Below are positions 1 through 9,869 of a stretch of DNA of 64,000 nt, piece after piece. Within the stretch, counting starts at the first letter, position 1. Every line of letters begins with the position of its first letter. Where the stretch lies: contig WHVY01000002.1 in assembly GCA_022266195.1 (NCBI GenBank), positions 8,013,001 to 8,077,000 of the forward strand. Reading direction: 5' to 3'. Origin of the DNA: Tetranychus cinnabarinus (taxonomy: Eukaryota; Arthropoda; Arachnida; Trombidiformes; Tetranychidae). Under the pieces are notes generated by a model that was not told the origin of the DNA, did not search any database, and saw nothing but the letters and a program-made list of their open reading frames with translations. A program made the position numbers and the translations under genes.

Positions 1-97
1 AATTAATATTGAAAAGATTCAAAATCAATTGGTGATCTTTCCAAAAACAAGCTTTCTTATTTCTTTTGCCTAATCTTGCTTTCTTGTCTTTTGTTAG

Positions 98-732
98 GTA
101 AAAAAATGGAACACTGGGATCAGGGTAAGAAAGAAGACCACTGGAAGAAATGGGAAGATAAATGGAACTACGACAAAGACAAAGGTCATGGTTATGTAAA
201 ATCTTATTCATGGGACAAGGAACATGCCAAGAAGTATAAGCAAGGATCAAAGGGAGGTCAACACAAAGACTACAAACACGGAGAGAAGAAAGACATTTGG
301 TAAGTTATACAATTAGTTGAACTTTCAGCATTTATCGTCTATAAGTCAATATTACATTCAAGTTGTGGGTTAAAACCCTTTGAACAGTTGACTTTTAGAA
401 TGAAAAATGTGACACTTTGATGGCTGACTATCTGTCAATGTTATTCAGGTTTCATTTCGTCAATCATTATATTAACAATTTCAATCTGTTTCTCTAGGGA
501 AAAACACAACGCTAATGACCAGGGACATTGGAAACAAGGTGGCTACAAACACAACGATGACTGGAAACACAAGGATTACAAGAAGAACTGGGGTGACCAC
601 GGTCAACACAAGAAAAATAATGAAAAATGGGGAAAGGAGAAATACGATGATGGACACCACTGGGCCCACAAAAACCACAAACATGGTTGGGACAAACAAC
701 ATGGCTGGGGACATGGTGGCCACGAATATTAA
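98..732 (+). CDS. Lys/His/Trp/Gly-rich low-complexity protein, 3' part (5' end outside window)
   Basis: I infer two exons, 98..299 and 498..732. A pyrimidine-rich acceptor ends at 97, a GTAAG donor starts at 300, and an acceptor AG sits at 496-497. Joined, they read about 144 residues to TAA at 730-732. The frame is already open at the acceptor, so an upstream exon, probably with the start and any signal peptide, lies before the window. The ATG at 106 is internal. The product is almost entirely Lys, His, Trp, Gly, Asp and Asn, with recurring short units such as HWKKW, YKHG, DDWKHKDYKKNW and HGWGHGGHEY. No enzyme motif or cysteine is visible. Such composition suits a secreted structural, matrix or metal-binding protein, but I recognise no family. 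The exon structure is well supported; the function is unknown. Confidence 0.6.
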
Positions 733-1370
733 ACTAGACCAATCTAACTAATATAATCTTGTAATTAGACTAACCATAAAGCTGACAACAATCTCAAACA
801 TCGACCAAACATATCCAGTAATGGTTAAAATAGTGTTCACTGCCTTTAGACCATTCAATTATGTTAACAATCATGACCACAATCGATACCCTTTACAAGC
901 AAACTTTGATGATTTGGTGTTGTGCTTTATTTCCGTCAGCAAACATTTTACATTCAAGGTTCAACTGTTTGTGCGTGCCAGATAAACCCAAAAAAATCCT
1001 CTCCTTACTCTTCTCCTAACCTCTCCTTGCCCAATTGAACAACATCTTTCTGATTTAACTTGAAAATCGATCAATGGTTAACTTGATGTTATTACCTTTT
1101 GTTGAAATATGAACGGAATGTTTTTTCTCTGTTAAACCTTTAACTCTTTTAAATATTCACATGTAATACCAAAATGAGACTTTCAAATCTCACAATTTTC
1201 ATCATTTCATGGCAACTCTATTCATTTTGTATTTATATGATTGCCCTTTTGACCAAGGGTTCAAAAAACAATATTCATTGTAGATTGTTATAAATAAATT
1301 TAAGTTATTACTTCAACATTCAACTCAATTTTTTTCAACACTTCAATCACTTGTTTTGATTCAACCAATA
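733..1370. other. Intergenic, 3' flank
   Basis: AT-rich DNA after the His/Lys-rich gene. A possible polyadenylation signal (ATAAATAAATTT) lies near 1290. I see no gene or repeat here. Confidence 0.5.
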
Positions 1371-1622
1371 TCATTGCTTATTTTCTGGTTCATACCGATA
1401 ATACTCACCAATAATGTAATCATATTCCTTTTCCCAACTTTTCCTTGATAGTAAAGACAATGATTTGCCATTGTCCGATCGATCGTCAATTGTTGGTCCA
1501 AAAAAGGCTAACAAAGGTATTAATCCGAGTAAAGTCTTTAGATCAGGATTTCCAATCATTTCACAAAACAATTCAGTGTCACCACACTTAATCACTTCAA
1601 GATTGCAACTTTTAAAGATGTT
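1371..1622 (-). pseudogene. Carboxyl/cholinesterase relic fragment
   Basis: The minus strand is open from just below a TGA at 1623-1625 down to TGA at 1371-1373, with no usable initiator ATG. The peptide contains LEVIKC, DTELFCEM, FFGPTIDD and, further on, SLLSRKSWEKEYDYIIGEY. In arthropod carboxyl/cholinesterases the order is a CLR..D segment, then F.PTIDG/D, then a SLL...IIG segment, and the spacing here fits that order. The catalytic Ser, Glu and His regions are absent and no flanking exons are visible, so I read it as an isolated decayed piece of an esterase gene. Family recognition rests on these short motifs from memory. It could also be an unrelated exon. Confidence 0.4.
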
Positions 1623-3741
1623 TCAACTTGCCAATATCACATGAAAAAGGTCACTTAATTCAAACATTATAAGTTTCCCAGGTAAGTTTTATCAAGTAAG
1701 GTGATAGACACAGAAAAATATGATAATATTGTTAAAATAGATCAATAAATGTCATTTATTAACCTTAATAGAGATAAAAGGTAACAAAATGAACAAAATA
1801 GTTTCAAGTAAAAACAAGGCGACTTGAGATGGTAAAGAAGAGACTGAAGAGTAAAAAATGAGATTGTTTCAAGTCGTTTTAACAATTGGTTAAATTTAGT
1901 TGATCCATTGAAGGTGAAGTTTATCGATAAAGTGATTAGAGTTAAATGACAATTCTTGTGAAGGGTTAAAAAGGCTGAAGATGGGGATGATGATGATGAG
2001 AGAAATGGGTTTATTTTCATCGAAGCAAATTGGGTTTGAAAGCAATACCAACCCAGGGTAACGGCTGTTTTCATTTACGGTTGGCTGGACTAAAACGATG
2101 ACAAATTATGAAAGATGATCAGGTAAATAGCTAACATTATTAATTTCAGAAACAAAATTAAAATACAAATTGTCTTTAACCACCAGCTAAGTTCAAGAGT
2201 TGGTCAATGTAACGATAAATAGCCTGATATTTTAATAACACTAAGATTTAGAGGTTAAATTGGTGTTAAATAAGGTTGATCAATAAAACATCATTTTAAT
2301 TTTAACTTTAGCCGAATGGTTTGAGCAAAAAGATGTGAAAATTAACGTTAATCATGTAATGGTAACGAAATGATTACAGACAATTGTCAGTCAAACTGGA
2401 CATTATTTTTGTCCGTTGCTTTCGGCTGTTACAGCTTATGACCCTTACAGAGTCATTAAATGTTAATGATTGTTTTTTATTTTTATTTGCATTGATATTA
2501 TGGTTGATGATTAAAATTGATTTCAACACTCATTTAATTACTTTAAATGATTGAAAGCGAATAAAAGTGAACAAATAATTTATGGTTTGATGGCTTGAAA
2601 TTACATTCATATTCAAGTTGATCACCAATCTCATCATTAAACAAACTCTTTTGTATAAAAACAGTTGATCCAATTAATTGTAAACATATCAATCTCTTTA
2701 TAATCAAACATCTTTTTCAGCTAATGTCAAATAGTCGATTAAACAATTTGGTATTTTATCAACTGATTCATTGTGAGTCTTCTTAGCTAACCATTATTAG
2801 TCAAATGAAACAATCATTGATTTCAGTAACAATTATTGAAGATTTAATGGCTGATGAACATTTTTTATTCATGATCAATATCATAACGATATTGGAATAA
2901 AATTTTGAATTGAGATTTTAATCAAGATTTGAATCGAGATTGGGATCAGGATTGGGATCTAATAGATTTGAATGTTTTCTAATGTTAACGTTTTTCAATG
3001 GTGAAAGATAATGTAAAGCCAACCTTTACAATTTAGTTAATTGTTTTTGTTGTGTGAAAATTTTTCTTTTTTAATGTTTATTAAATCATTAGGATCATCA
3101 TTAACAGTGTATGGAAATAGTGACAATTGATGAACATCATAATCAACCACTTTCAATCTTTTCAATCAACTTCATTTTGCTTGTAACAGCAACAGGTATA
3201 TTATTATTGTAAAAGCCTTAACCATTCGTGCTTACCCTTTGAACATACAATTTAAAGTGAAGACTGTAACACTTTCAGGGCTCTTATTATCTTGATCATC
3301 ACTTAACCATCCTTTTCTACTGCCTTGATTAGCCCCTTTAATTTAACTTTCAATCATTTTAATACAATTAGATTTTAAGTTTCCCTCGCTTGCTATTTTA
3401 ACTGTTTCTTGTTTTTCTTTGCTTGTTTTCCCTCTCTTTTTTAGCCTTTATAATTTGACAATTTAGTTTGTTTGATTATTTACACTTTTACACGAACCGT
3501 GATCAAATTAATCACCAATCATTAATCATCAATGATACATCTAAATACATTTTCATTTTTTATCAGTATTCAACACTTGAAAAGGAAAATGTCAACCAAC
3601 AATGAACCAGAAATATTCAAATCCAGTTTTAGAAGCCAATCTTGGTTAAATTATTTATGTCTTTGAACCCATACGAGAGACTAAACGATTGGTAATTAGC
3701 TTTAATATAGTTTGACAATTACAAGGATGATTAGCAGAAAA
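1623..3741. other. Intergenic, no supported gene
   Basis: About 2.1 kb of AT-rich DNA. A 110-codon minus-strand ORF (1742..2074) has an ATG but low-complexity, family-less content, and I do not call it. A short imperfect GATTTGAAT/GATTGGGAT repeat lies at 2910-2965. Nothing else stands out. Confidence 0.5.
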
Positions 3742-4652
3742 ATGTCTGATTGCAGTACAACAAACAGTAAGTATTAATATTTGATAATTTTAGACAATTT
3801 ACAATTCATTAAACACTATTTTTTTTTCTTGCAAAAATCAACATTGTAGGTTCAATTGGCAGTACAATATCACAGGCTGGTGCGAAAACCGTTTGTTTCT
3901 ATTCACATCGACGTCTCCAATCAGCTTTACATTATTGTAATTCGATAATTTTTTTATTGTCCATTCTACTTGGTATAATTGCTTATGTTAATTATAAAAC
4001 TTATATTGTTAATATTGACAGTGATCTTATTGTTCGATATGGTTACATAATGACATCAGTAGCCTTGTGTGTATCAACCATCATTGGAAGTGGATCCGAA
4101 TTGAAATCATCACATTTTGGTTTGGTTTTTTCTTCTTCATTACATTTTTTTGCTTTCATGTTGACCTGTCTTTCACTGATAATTGGAATTATCGATACTG
4201 ATAGATTATATTTTTCAATCGGATCAGAGCTGGAGAGATCATTTTCAAGAGCGTCCAAGAATTTCCATCAATCAGTGGCTCACTTTAATACAAGTATTGC
4301 TACTGACCAGAAAAATCCCTTTAATTCAAGTGTTACTTTGCCACCGCTTGTTGCCCGAACTATGAGAGAGCACCAATGTTGTGGTTGGTACTGGCCACAA
4401 GAGTTTTGTAAAGCATCATCTTGTCCTGGCTCATGTTGCCCTGAAACCATGGAGGGACAATCGAGTCGAAAATGGGTTTCAGGATGTTCCAATGCTAACC
4501 GATTCAAGGATGTTTGCTTTGACAAAATGATTCTCATCTATAAATCCGATTTAATCACTATGCACACGCTTGCCGGACTCATAATTCCTTTGCTATTTGC
4601 GAGTTCCATGTGTACCATCAAATTAGCTCAATATGTTCATGAATTCGACTGA
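3742..4652 (+). CDS. Tetraspanin-like four-pass membrane protein
   Basis: Two exons, 3742..3766 and 3850..4652, encode 275 residues. The ATG at 3742 is followed by a GTAAGT donor at 3767 and a TTGTAG acceptor at 3848-3849, and the frame is preserved across the junction. Hydrophobic segments lie at about residues 38-56, 70-90, 100-124 and 247-265. Between the third and fourth is a large extracellular loop with the tetraspanin signature CCG (185-187), a downstream PGSCC, a GC at 220-221 and a final Cys near 231. This topology and cysteine set define tetraspanins, which organise plasma-membrane microdomains with integrins and receptors. The sequence is divergent and no subfamily can be named. 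Four-pass topology and the CCG motif are seen directly; the role is family knowledge. Confidence 0.75.
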
Positions 4653-6013
4653 TAGCTCGAGATAGTCTTCTTGACTCCTGTGAAGACAAGATTAAAATTT
4701 TGCATTAACTGATGAATTATTAAGTGAGAGTTAACATTTATTATTTCAACTAAAGTACAATTAAATTTGTAAATGATATCACACAAACAATAACAAGCTA
4801 ACTCCTGAACTCACCATTTTTAAGAGAGGCTGAATCTAATTATGATTCAAAATCATTAACAGAAATTAATCAGGACTATAAATAACTGTCAGTTACCTTT
4901 ATTTAGATGTTTTCATCGAAAAAAAATTTCCTCGCGAAACTCAATTTTAATCCAGCCAAATCCTTGGGTTAACAAGGTAAACGTGTTCAAGATACAAATG
5001 CTAAAATAAGATGTCTACAAGTGATTTAAATGTCACTGATTAGGTGATAATCTAATTCATCGATGATTTGAGGAATTTAAAAACGAATCTAACCTCTAAA
5101 AATGTGAACTAACCTCTTCAGATTAGGGTAAAATTTTGAAAATAAATGATCAGCAAAGCAAGAAATTGTACCAAATTGTGGTTGTGAGCAACTGAATGTA
5201 CAATTACTGTTAAGCGGCTGTTTGAAAATGGTTGTTTTAAATTCTGCTCAAGCAATTAAAATTAGTGTCACTTTCATATACAGTAATGGTCAGGGTTAAG
5301 TTCACAAAAAAAGGATGATAATAAAGTTAATTTCTAGACATCGACATCTCGAGCATATTTAGTTTTCAGAAAAAAATAATGCAACAGAAAAATGGACTAA
5401 ATAAAGCTCAATCTTATTGGAACTTTCATTTGATCATATTTGCAGAACAGTTAGAATTGTCTGTCATAACAGATTGAGAGCTGAATCTAATTAAACGCAC
5501 AGTGATTTGGATGATCAGTCATGAAAAGAAGATGAATCGTTGATAAAAGTTTTTCCAAAACATTTCACCTCAATGTTAATCGATTCAGCATTTCTAGTAC
5601 ATTTCAATCTAATTTACCAGGAAAAGGTTATCAGGTTAATTAATTTGACCACAAAATTGGGAAACAATAGTTTCTATGGGTCAATTGTGTTGATAAGGAA
5701 AAGGCGAAATCAATTGAGATCAACTCAGCTGGAAGTTACGATTCACTTTCTTTTCAATTATGCTGTAATTAATAAAACAATACATTTGTCTTAACTATTT
5801 ACCGGTTCAACCCAAAATCTGGTACTTACAAGTAAACCAAAGGCTCGTCTTTGTTTAAAATTGAAATGGTAATTAAGGACATCATTAATATATCAAAATT
5901 GACCTTTGTTTGATTCCATTCTCATCTGTATCTTCATATAAGTATTTAAGGATGATATTTCAAGATGATTTTGTAGTTTTATTTCAAACGATCAACAGCA
6001 CAAAAGTAAAATC
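4653..6013. other. Intergenic, no supported gene
   Basis: AT-rich spacer between the tetraspanin-like gene and the His-rich gene. An 84-codon ORF at 5540..5794 starts with TTG, has no splice support and resembles no family. I see no repeat array. Confidence 0.5.
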
Positions 6014-7664
6014 ATGATGAAAACTATTTTCACAGGTAATAAATATTTTATCCTTTATACATTTGTTTACATTTTAAAACGTCTACTAATCTAGTTCCAT
6101 CTTGCGTGTCTTTATTTAATTAACATAGTTGTCAATGCAGTGATACTTTGGTCACTAATTGAAGCTGTTGCTTTGAAAGATGAAAAACTGTCACCGAAAT
6201 TGGTCTCTAAAGAGGAAAACACTAGTGCTTCAAGATGGCTTTTACAAAAATCAAATGAAACTAAATCTTCTGCTTCATTTGACTCTTTTCGAGTTTCAAC
6301 GCCTGAGACAAATCGTGATGGAACCTTGCTTTTAGATTCATACCATGATTTCACGTCTAAACACCATCATCATTTACACCACCCTCACAATGGACATCAT
6401 TATGGTGCAAGGGAAGATGCCTACCACCACCATGGTCATCATAATTATAATCATCATTATGATCATCATGATTACCCTTACTTCAACCATAATCGACACC
6501 ATCGTCATCTTCCCTATCCATCAGGTGATCTTATAAAACATAAAGAGTACAACAGTTGACTCTGGATAAAGCTCTCAATTTATTTTATTTGTTTAATGAA
6601 TCCTTTTTTTCCTCATTAGATGATGTTGGATCAGAAGAGGTAGCCAATCCTGATGGTGTCACTGATGGAATCGATTCGGTAAACAATGATGGTGAAATAA
6701 CTGAGCCTATCGTTGATTCAGAAATTCCTGCTGATCCTGCTGTAAATGGTGAACTTGTTGATCCAGAGTCAGAAGAGCAACCAGAACCATTGGATGATGC
6801 AGATGTTACAGAAGATCCAATTGAAAGTGACGTTGAAGAAATTCCTATTGAAGATGTTCCCGGTGAACCAGTTAATGGTGAAATAGTTTCAAATGAATCA
6901 GGATATCCAAGAACCGCTCATAATTATGGTAAGAATAGTCGATTCAAATCAAAATAAATTGAAAATTGAAATTGTTAAGTTTGTCAGCTTTGTTTCGAAG
7001 ACGCTGTGCTTTCAATCTGATTTAATTTTTTAAACCAACCCATTGTTCAATGGTCAATTTTGCAGTTGAGTCTTAATGAGTTTACATATAGAAGAAGTTT
7101 TTCTCACTTTAATGACAAACTTGACAATTTTGCTTTTGAATATTTTTCTGATATTATTTTTAGGTATATTATTGACTCATTAGATGTTTATTTATATGTG
7201 GTCAATTGAAATTGTAGAGCTAATCTAACTTTAAGTTTTGCTTTTTTGATTTTTGACGTTCAGATTATAATCATTATGACCATCGATATCCAATATTCAG
7301 TCATCTTCCCCCAAAGCATTTCAAATGTTCTCACGTTAAACATTCTGGCCACTCTTCGGATATAGAAGCTCGTTGTCAAGTAATTCTCCCAGGAAATCGT
7401 TCAGGAAAATGGGAAATTCTCCACTTTCTTCACAAATCTAGTCCGCTCAAGTCGAATGCAGTTATTTATCTTGATCATGGTGACCATCATCGAAGATATC
7501 ACAATCATCATTATCCCCACGATTACTATCATCCACATTATTCACATTCACTTTACCCTCACCATCCCCACCATCCTCATCATTATCATCATTCCCACCA
7601 CCACAGACACCATTACAATGGACATCATTATCCAGGGACTAATTATATCAGAAGGAAAAAATGA
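6014..7664 (+). CDS. Histidine-rich secreted protein with acidic middle domain
   Basis: Four exons (6014..6035, 6141..6524, 6620..6928, 7264..7664) join in one frame to give 371 residues. Donors are at 6036, 6525 and 6929; acceptors end at 6140, 6619 and 7263. Exon 1 plus the start of exon 2 form a signal peptide (MMKTIFTVILWSLIEAVA). Domains in order: a short charged region, a first His-rich block (HHHHLHHPHNGHH type), an acidic Asp/Glu/Pro/Val block with almost no His, then a region with the only two Cys after the signal (KCSHV and ARCQV), and a second long His/Tyr/Pro block ending in IRRKK and TGA. The His blocks suggest Zn, Cu or Ni binding, or pH-dependent assembly as in secreted matrix proteins. 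No family is recognised. A decayed copy of exon 4 lies at 11780-12123. Confidence 0.75.
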
Positions 7665-8015
7665 TCTAACAATGAAATATGGCCTCATACTTTGATTCAA
7701 ATCTAAATGATGAATTGTAACACTAGATTGTCATTCAGGATATTCCAGTTAAGCTGTTCAAATGAGCCATTGCTATGGTTAAACCGCCTTGGTAACTTAA
7801 AACCCCTATTTTTTAAAACACATTTTGATACTATTGCTTATCAAAAACTTAATATTGTTATTTTTTGACTTTTTTACTTGTTTTTATTAAATTAATTGTT
7901 GCACGAAATTATCTGTCGCATCATATCAAAAAGCAAACAGTGTTTGATTACTTTAAATCTTAAATAACTAGAACTAGTTAAGCAAAACACAAGTATCTAA
8001 ACTCTCAACTTGAAA
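7665..8015. other. Intergenic spacer
   Basis: AT-rich 3' flank of the His-rich gene leading to the disrupted small-peptide ORF. No feature seen. Confidence 0.5.
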
Positions 8016-8043
8016 ATGAACCAATTTATTATTTTAATGGTGC

Positions 8044-8729
8044 TTGTGGCGGGGGTCTCACTAAAAAACCAAAGACGACCAAAAAACCAAAATGTGACCA
8101 AAATAACCAAAATGTACCAAAACAAGGTAAATCTTTCGATTTATGATTTGGGACTTTAGGGATCTATCATGTTATTGGAATAGCGTTTTAGAATGGGCCT
8201 GAAACCATTTTTTATCGATAAAACTCGTGGAATAACATGATTTTGATGAAAAAATCTGGTTAAATAAAGGGTGTTGAGGTTAGTAAGGTTCAAGCTATCG
8301 CTTACCCAAATGTTGATAAGGAGATAAAGATGATAAAAATGCTAATATCAATGGCAAAGATGGTTGAAGAAGACGAAGACAATGAGACATTTTCATTTTA
8401 TCATCTTTATCTCTTTATCAACATTTTGGTTAGTGATTGCTTGAACCTTACTAACCTCAACACCCTTTAAGTAAAAAACAGGCTTTTGTGGTTGCAACTT
8501 CAACTTCAATTTTCTCGAAAACTGTCCATCACAGAAATTTTTTGATAGCACTAATGGACTCAGTTTTTGTGTCCCTACAAACCCCCTAAAGTCCTAAATC
8601 ATAAATCGAAAGATTTACCTTGTTTTGGTACATTTTGGTTATTTTGGTTATTTTGGTCACATTTTGGTTTTTTGGTCACATTTTGGTTTTTTGGTCGTCT
8701 TTGGTTTTTTAGTGAGACCCTTGTGGCGG
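8044..8729. mobile_element. Mutator-like MITE with long terminal inverted repeats and 9-bp TSD
   Basis: The element occupies 8053..8720 (668 bp). It begins GGGTCTCACTAAAAAACC and ends with the exact reverse complement, and it is flanked by identical 9-bp duplications TTGTGGCGG at 8044-8052 and 8721-8729. The terminal inverted repeats are about 110 bp on the left (8053-8162) and about 138 bp on the right (8583-8720). The right one carries extra copies of the TTTTGGTTATTTTGG / TTTTGGTCACA units. A second inverted repeat of about 75 bp per arm lies inside (8266-8340 against 8394-8470). No transposase is encoded. Long TIRs plus a 9-bp duplication are typical of non-autonomous Mutator-like elements. 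Superfamily assignment is inference; the structure is seen directly. Confidence 0.9.
8266..8470. repeat. Internal fold-back inside the MITE
   Basis: The arm 8266-8340 starts AAAGGGTGTTGAGGTTAG. It is the near-perfect reverse complement of 8394-8470, which ends CTAACCTCAACACCCTTT. The roughly 50-base loop between the arms is purine-rich. The element is therefore a nested hairpin within a hairpin. Confidence 0.85.
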
Positions 8730-9869
8730 TGTGCTTATACACCTAAACATGAAACAACCAAAATTAATTTGCCGGAATTGATAAACTATTGGAGCGAACT
8801 CTGTTGACTAACTTTTCAACTTACTTAGTAAACAAAACTGTTTGAATCGAGTTCAACTCAGCTGACTTGAATTTTGAACGGTGATAAATTGTGAGGAAAA
8901 TTTCAATTGAAATAATAATTATCATCATAATTTGCCTGTTGGACATATTTAATTCGTGATTCATTTCTTACATCAGTCTCTAATAAGTAATAAGTTACAA
9001 TGTCGTTACAGCTTAAAATTTCAGAATTTGAAAATCATCAGAAAATCAACCTTTAAGCTGTTCTTATTTCATGTTGGTAAGTATATTTCTTTGTAATTTA
9101 TGCAAGTAATTTGTGGTAGAATTATCTTTTTACTATATTAAGATTTCAAATATTAGTAGTTTCCTTCCTGAATCTGGTATCTTTAATTATTGATTGTTTG
9201 TCAATCCTATACGCCAGCAATGCAGGCCTCGTCAGGCTTTGTTAGATTTTACTTGATATTTGTTGTGTCATTTCAACCTAATTTTTAAATAATTGGTCAA
9301 ATATTAAACGAACAAACCAAAATAAATTGAATAGACTTACAACTTTTTCAATAAATCAAGAAAATTTTTCATGATCAAAAAATTACTGAAAAAAAACCAA
9401 TCACCTGAAATTTCGAAATCAGATCGAAACAAAAGTTTAGATTACTAAGCCTACCTTAAAGGTTATATAAAGCAATTAGCGGTGAACAAAGCAATGATTA
9501 GCGATATAATGATTCAGAATTCTTTGATAGTTGATTTACATTTCACAATAAAAACAAACCGGAGTGTGTTGAAACAAAATAAGCAACGATGTATTGTTAT
9601 CGAAAGCAATCAAATGACTATTATAAATTGTATTTGTATAAATTAATTAGATGACTTAATTTTGTCAAAATACTTAAAAAATTTAAATAGGCTACTTTGT
9701 TATAATATTTAATCGATTTGACAAAACTATTGACTTTTTTGTTGAACAAAATGAATCTCAACCTAATTTCAAGTATAATATTAATTTTTTTATCTAAACC
9801 CTTTCAGGATTGGAATCCATTAAATTATTAAACTGTGCATTGTGATTTACTTATCGTCCAATATTTATC
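8730..9869. other. Intergenic, upstream of DET1
   Basis: AT-rich spacer. Apart from the tail of the interrupted small-peptide ORF (to about 8810) and a stretch at 8790-8850 that recurs near 12610-12665, I see nothing. Confidence 0.5.

Larger units (their letters stand above)
8016..8810 (+). pseudogene. Small secreted-peptide ORF interrupted by a MITE
   Basis: An ATG at 8016 opens a hydrophobic, signal-peptide-like stretch (MNQFIILMVLVA) that is cut at 8052 by the inverted-repeat element at 8053..8720. Removing the element and one copy of its 9-bp target duplication restores a GTG GCG GTG TGC run, which then meets TAA after six more codons. In the next frame the sequence stays open as YTPKHETTKINLPELINYW followed by SELC and TGA near 8807, so one further indel has also occurred or the annotation is incomplete. 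The end of this ORF has a similar copy at about 12610-12665. I interpret this as a broken gene for a short secreted peptide of unknown role. Confidence 0.4.

Noticed and set aside
1742..2074. 110-codon minus-strand ORF with ATG
   Set aside because: Low-complexity Ser run from a GAT repeat, no family resemblance and no splice context; compatible with chance.
5540..5794. 84-codon plus-strand ORF
   Set aside because: TTG start, no family and no splice support.
6361..6520. CAT/CAC repeats as a CRISPR-like or regulatory array
   Set aside because: They are His codons in a spliced, in-frame secreted protein; there are no fixed-length spacers.
7456..7695. 79-codon plus-strand ORF rich in Ile/Thr
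   Set aside because: It is the +1 frame of the His-rich exon 4; CAT/CAC codons read as Ile/Thr in that frame.
8625..8807. ORF rich in Phe/Gly/Tyr
   Set aside because: It is translated MITE terminal repeat, not a gene.
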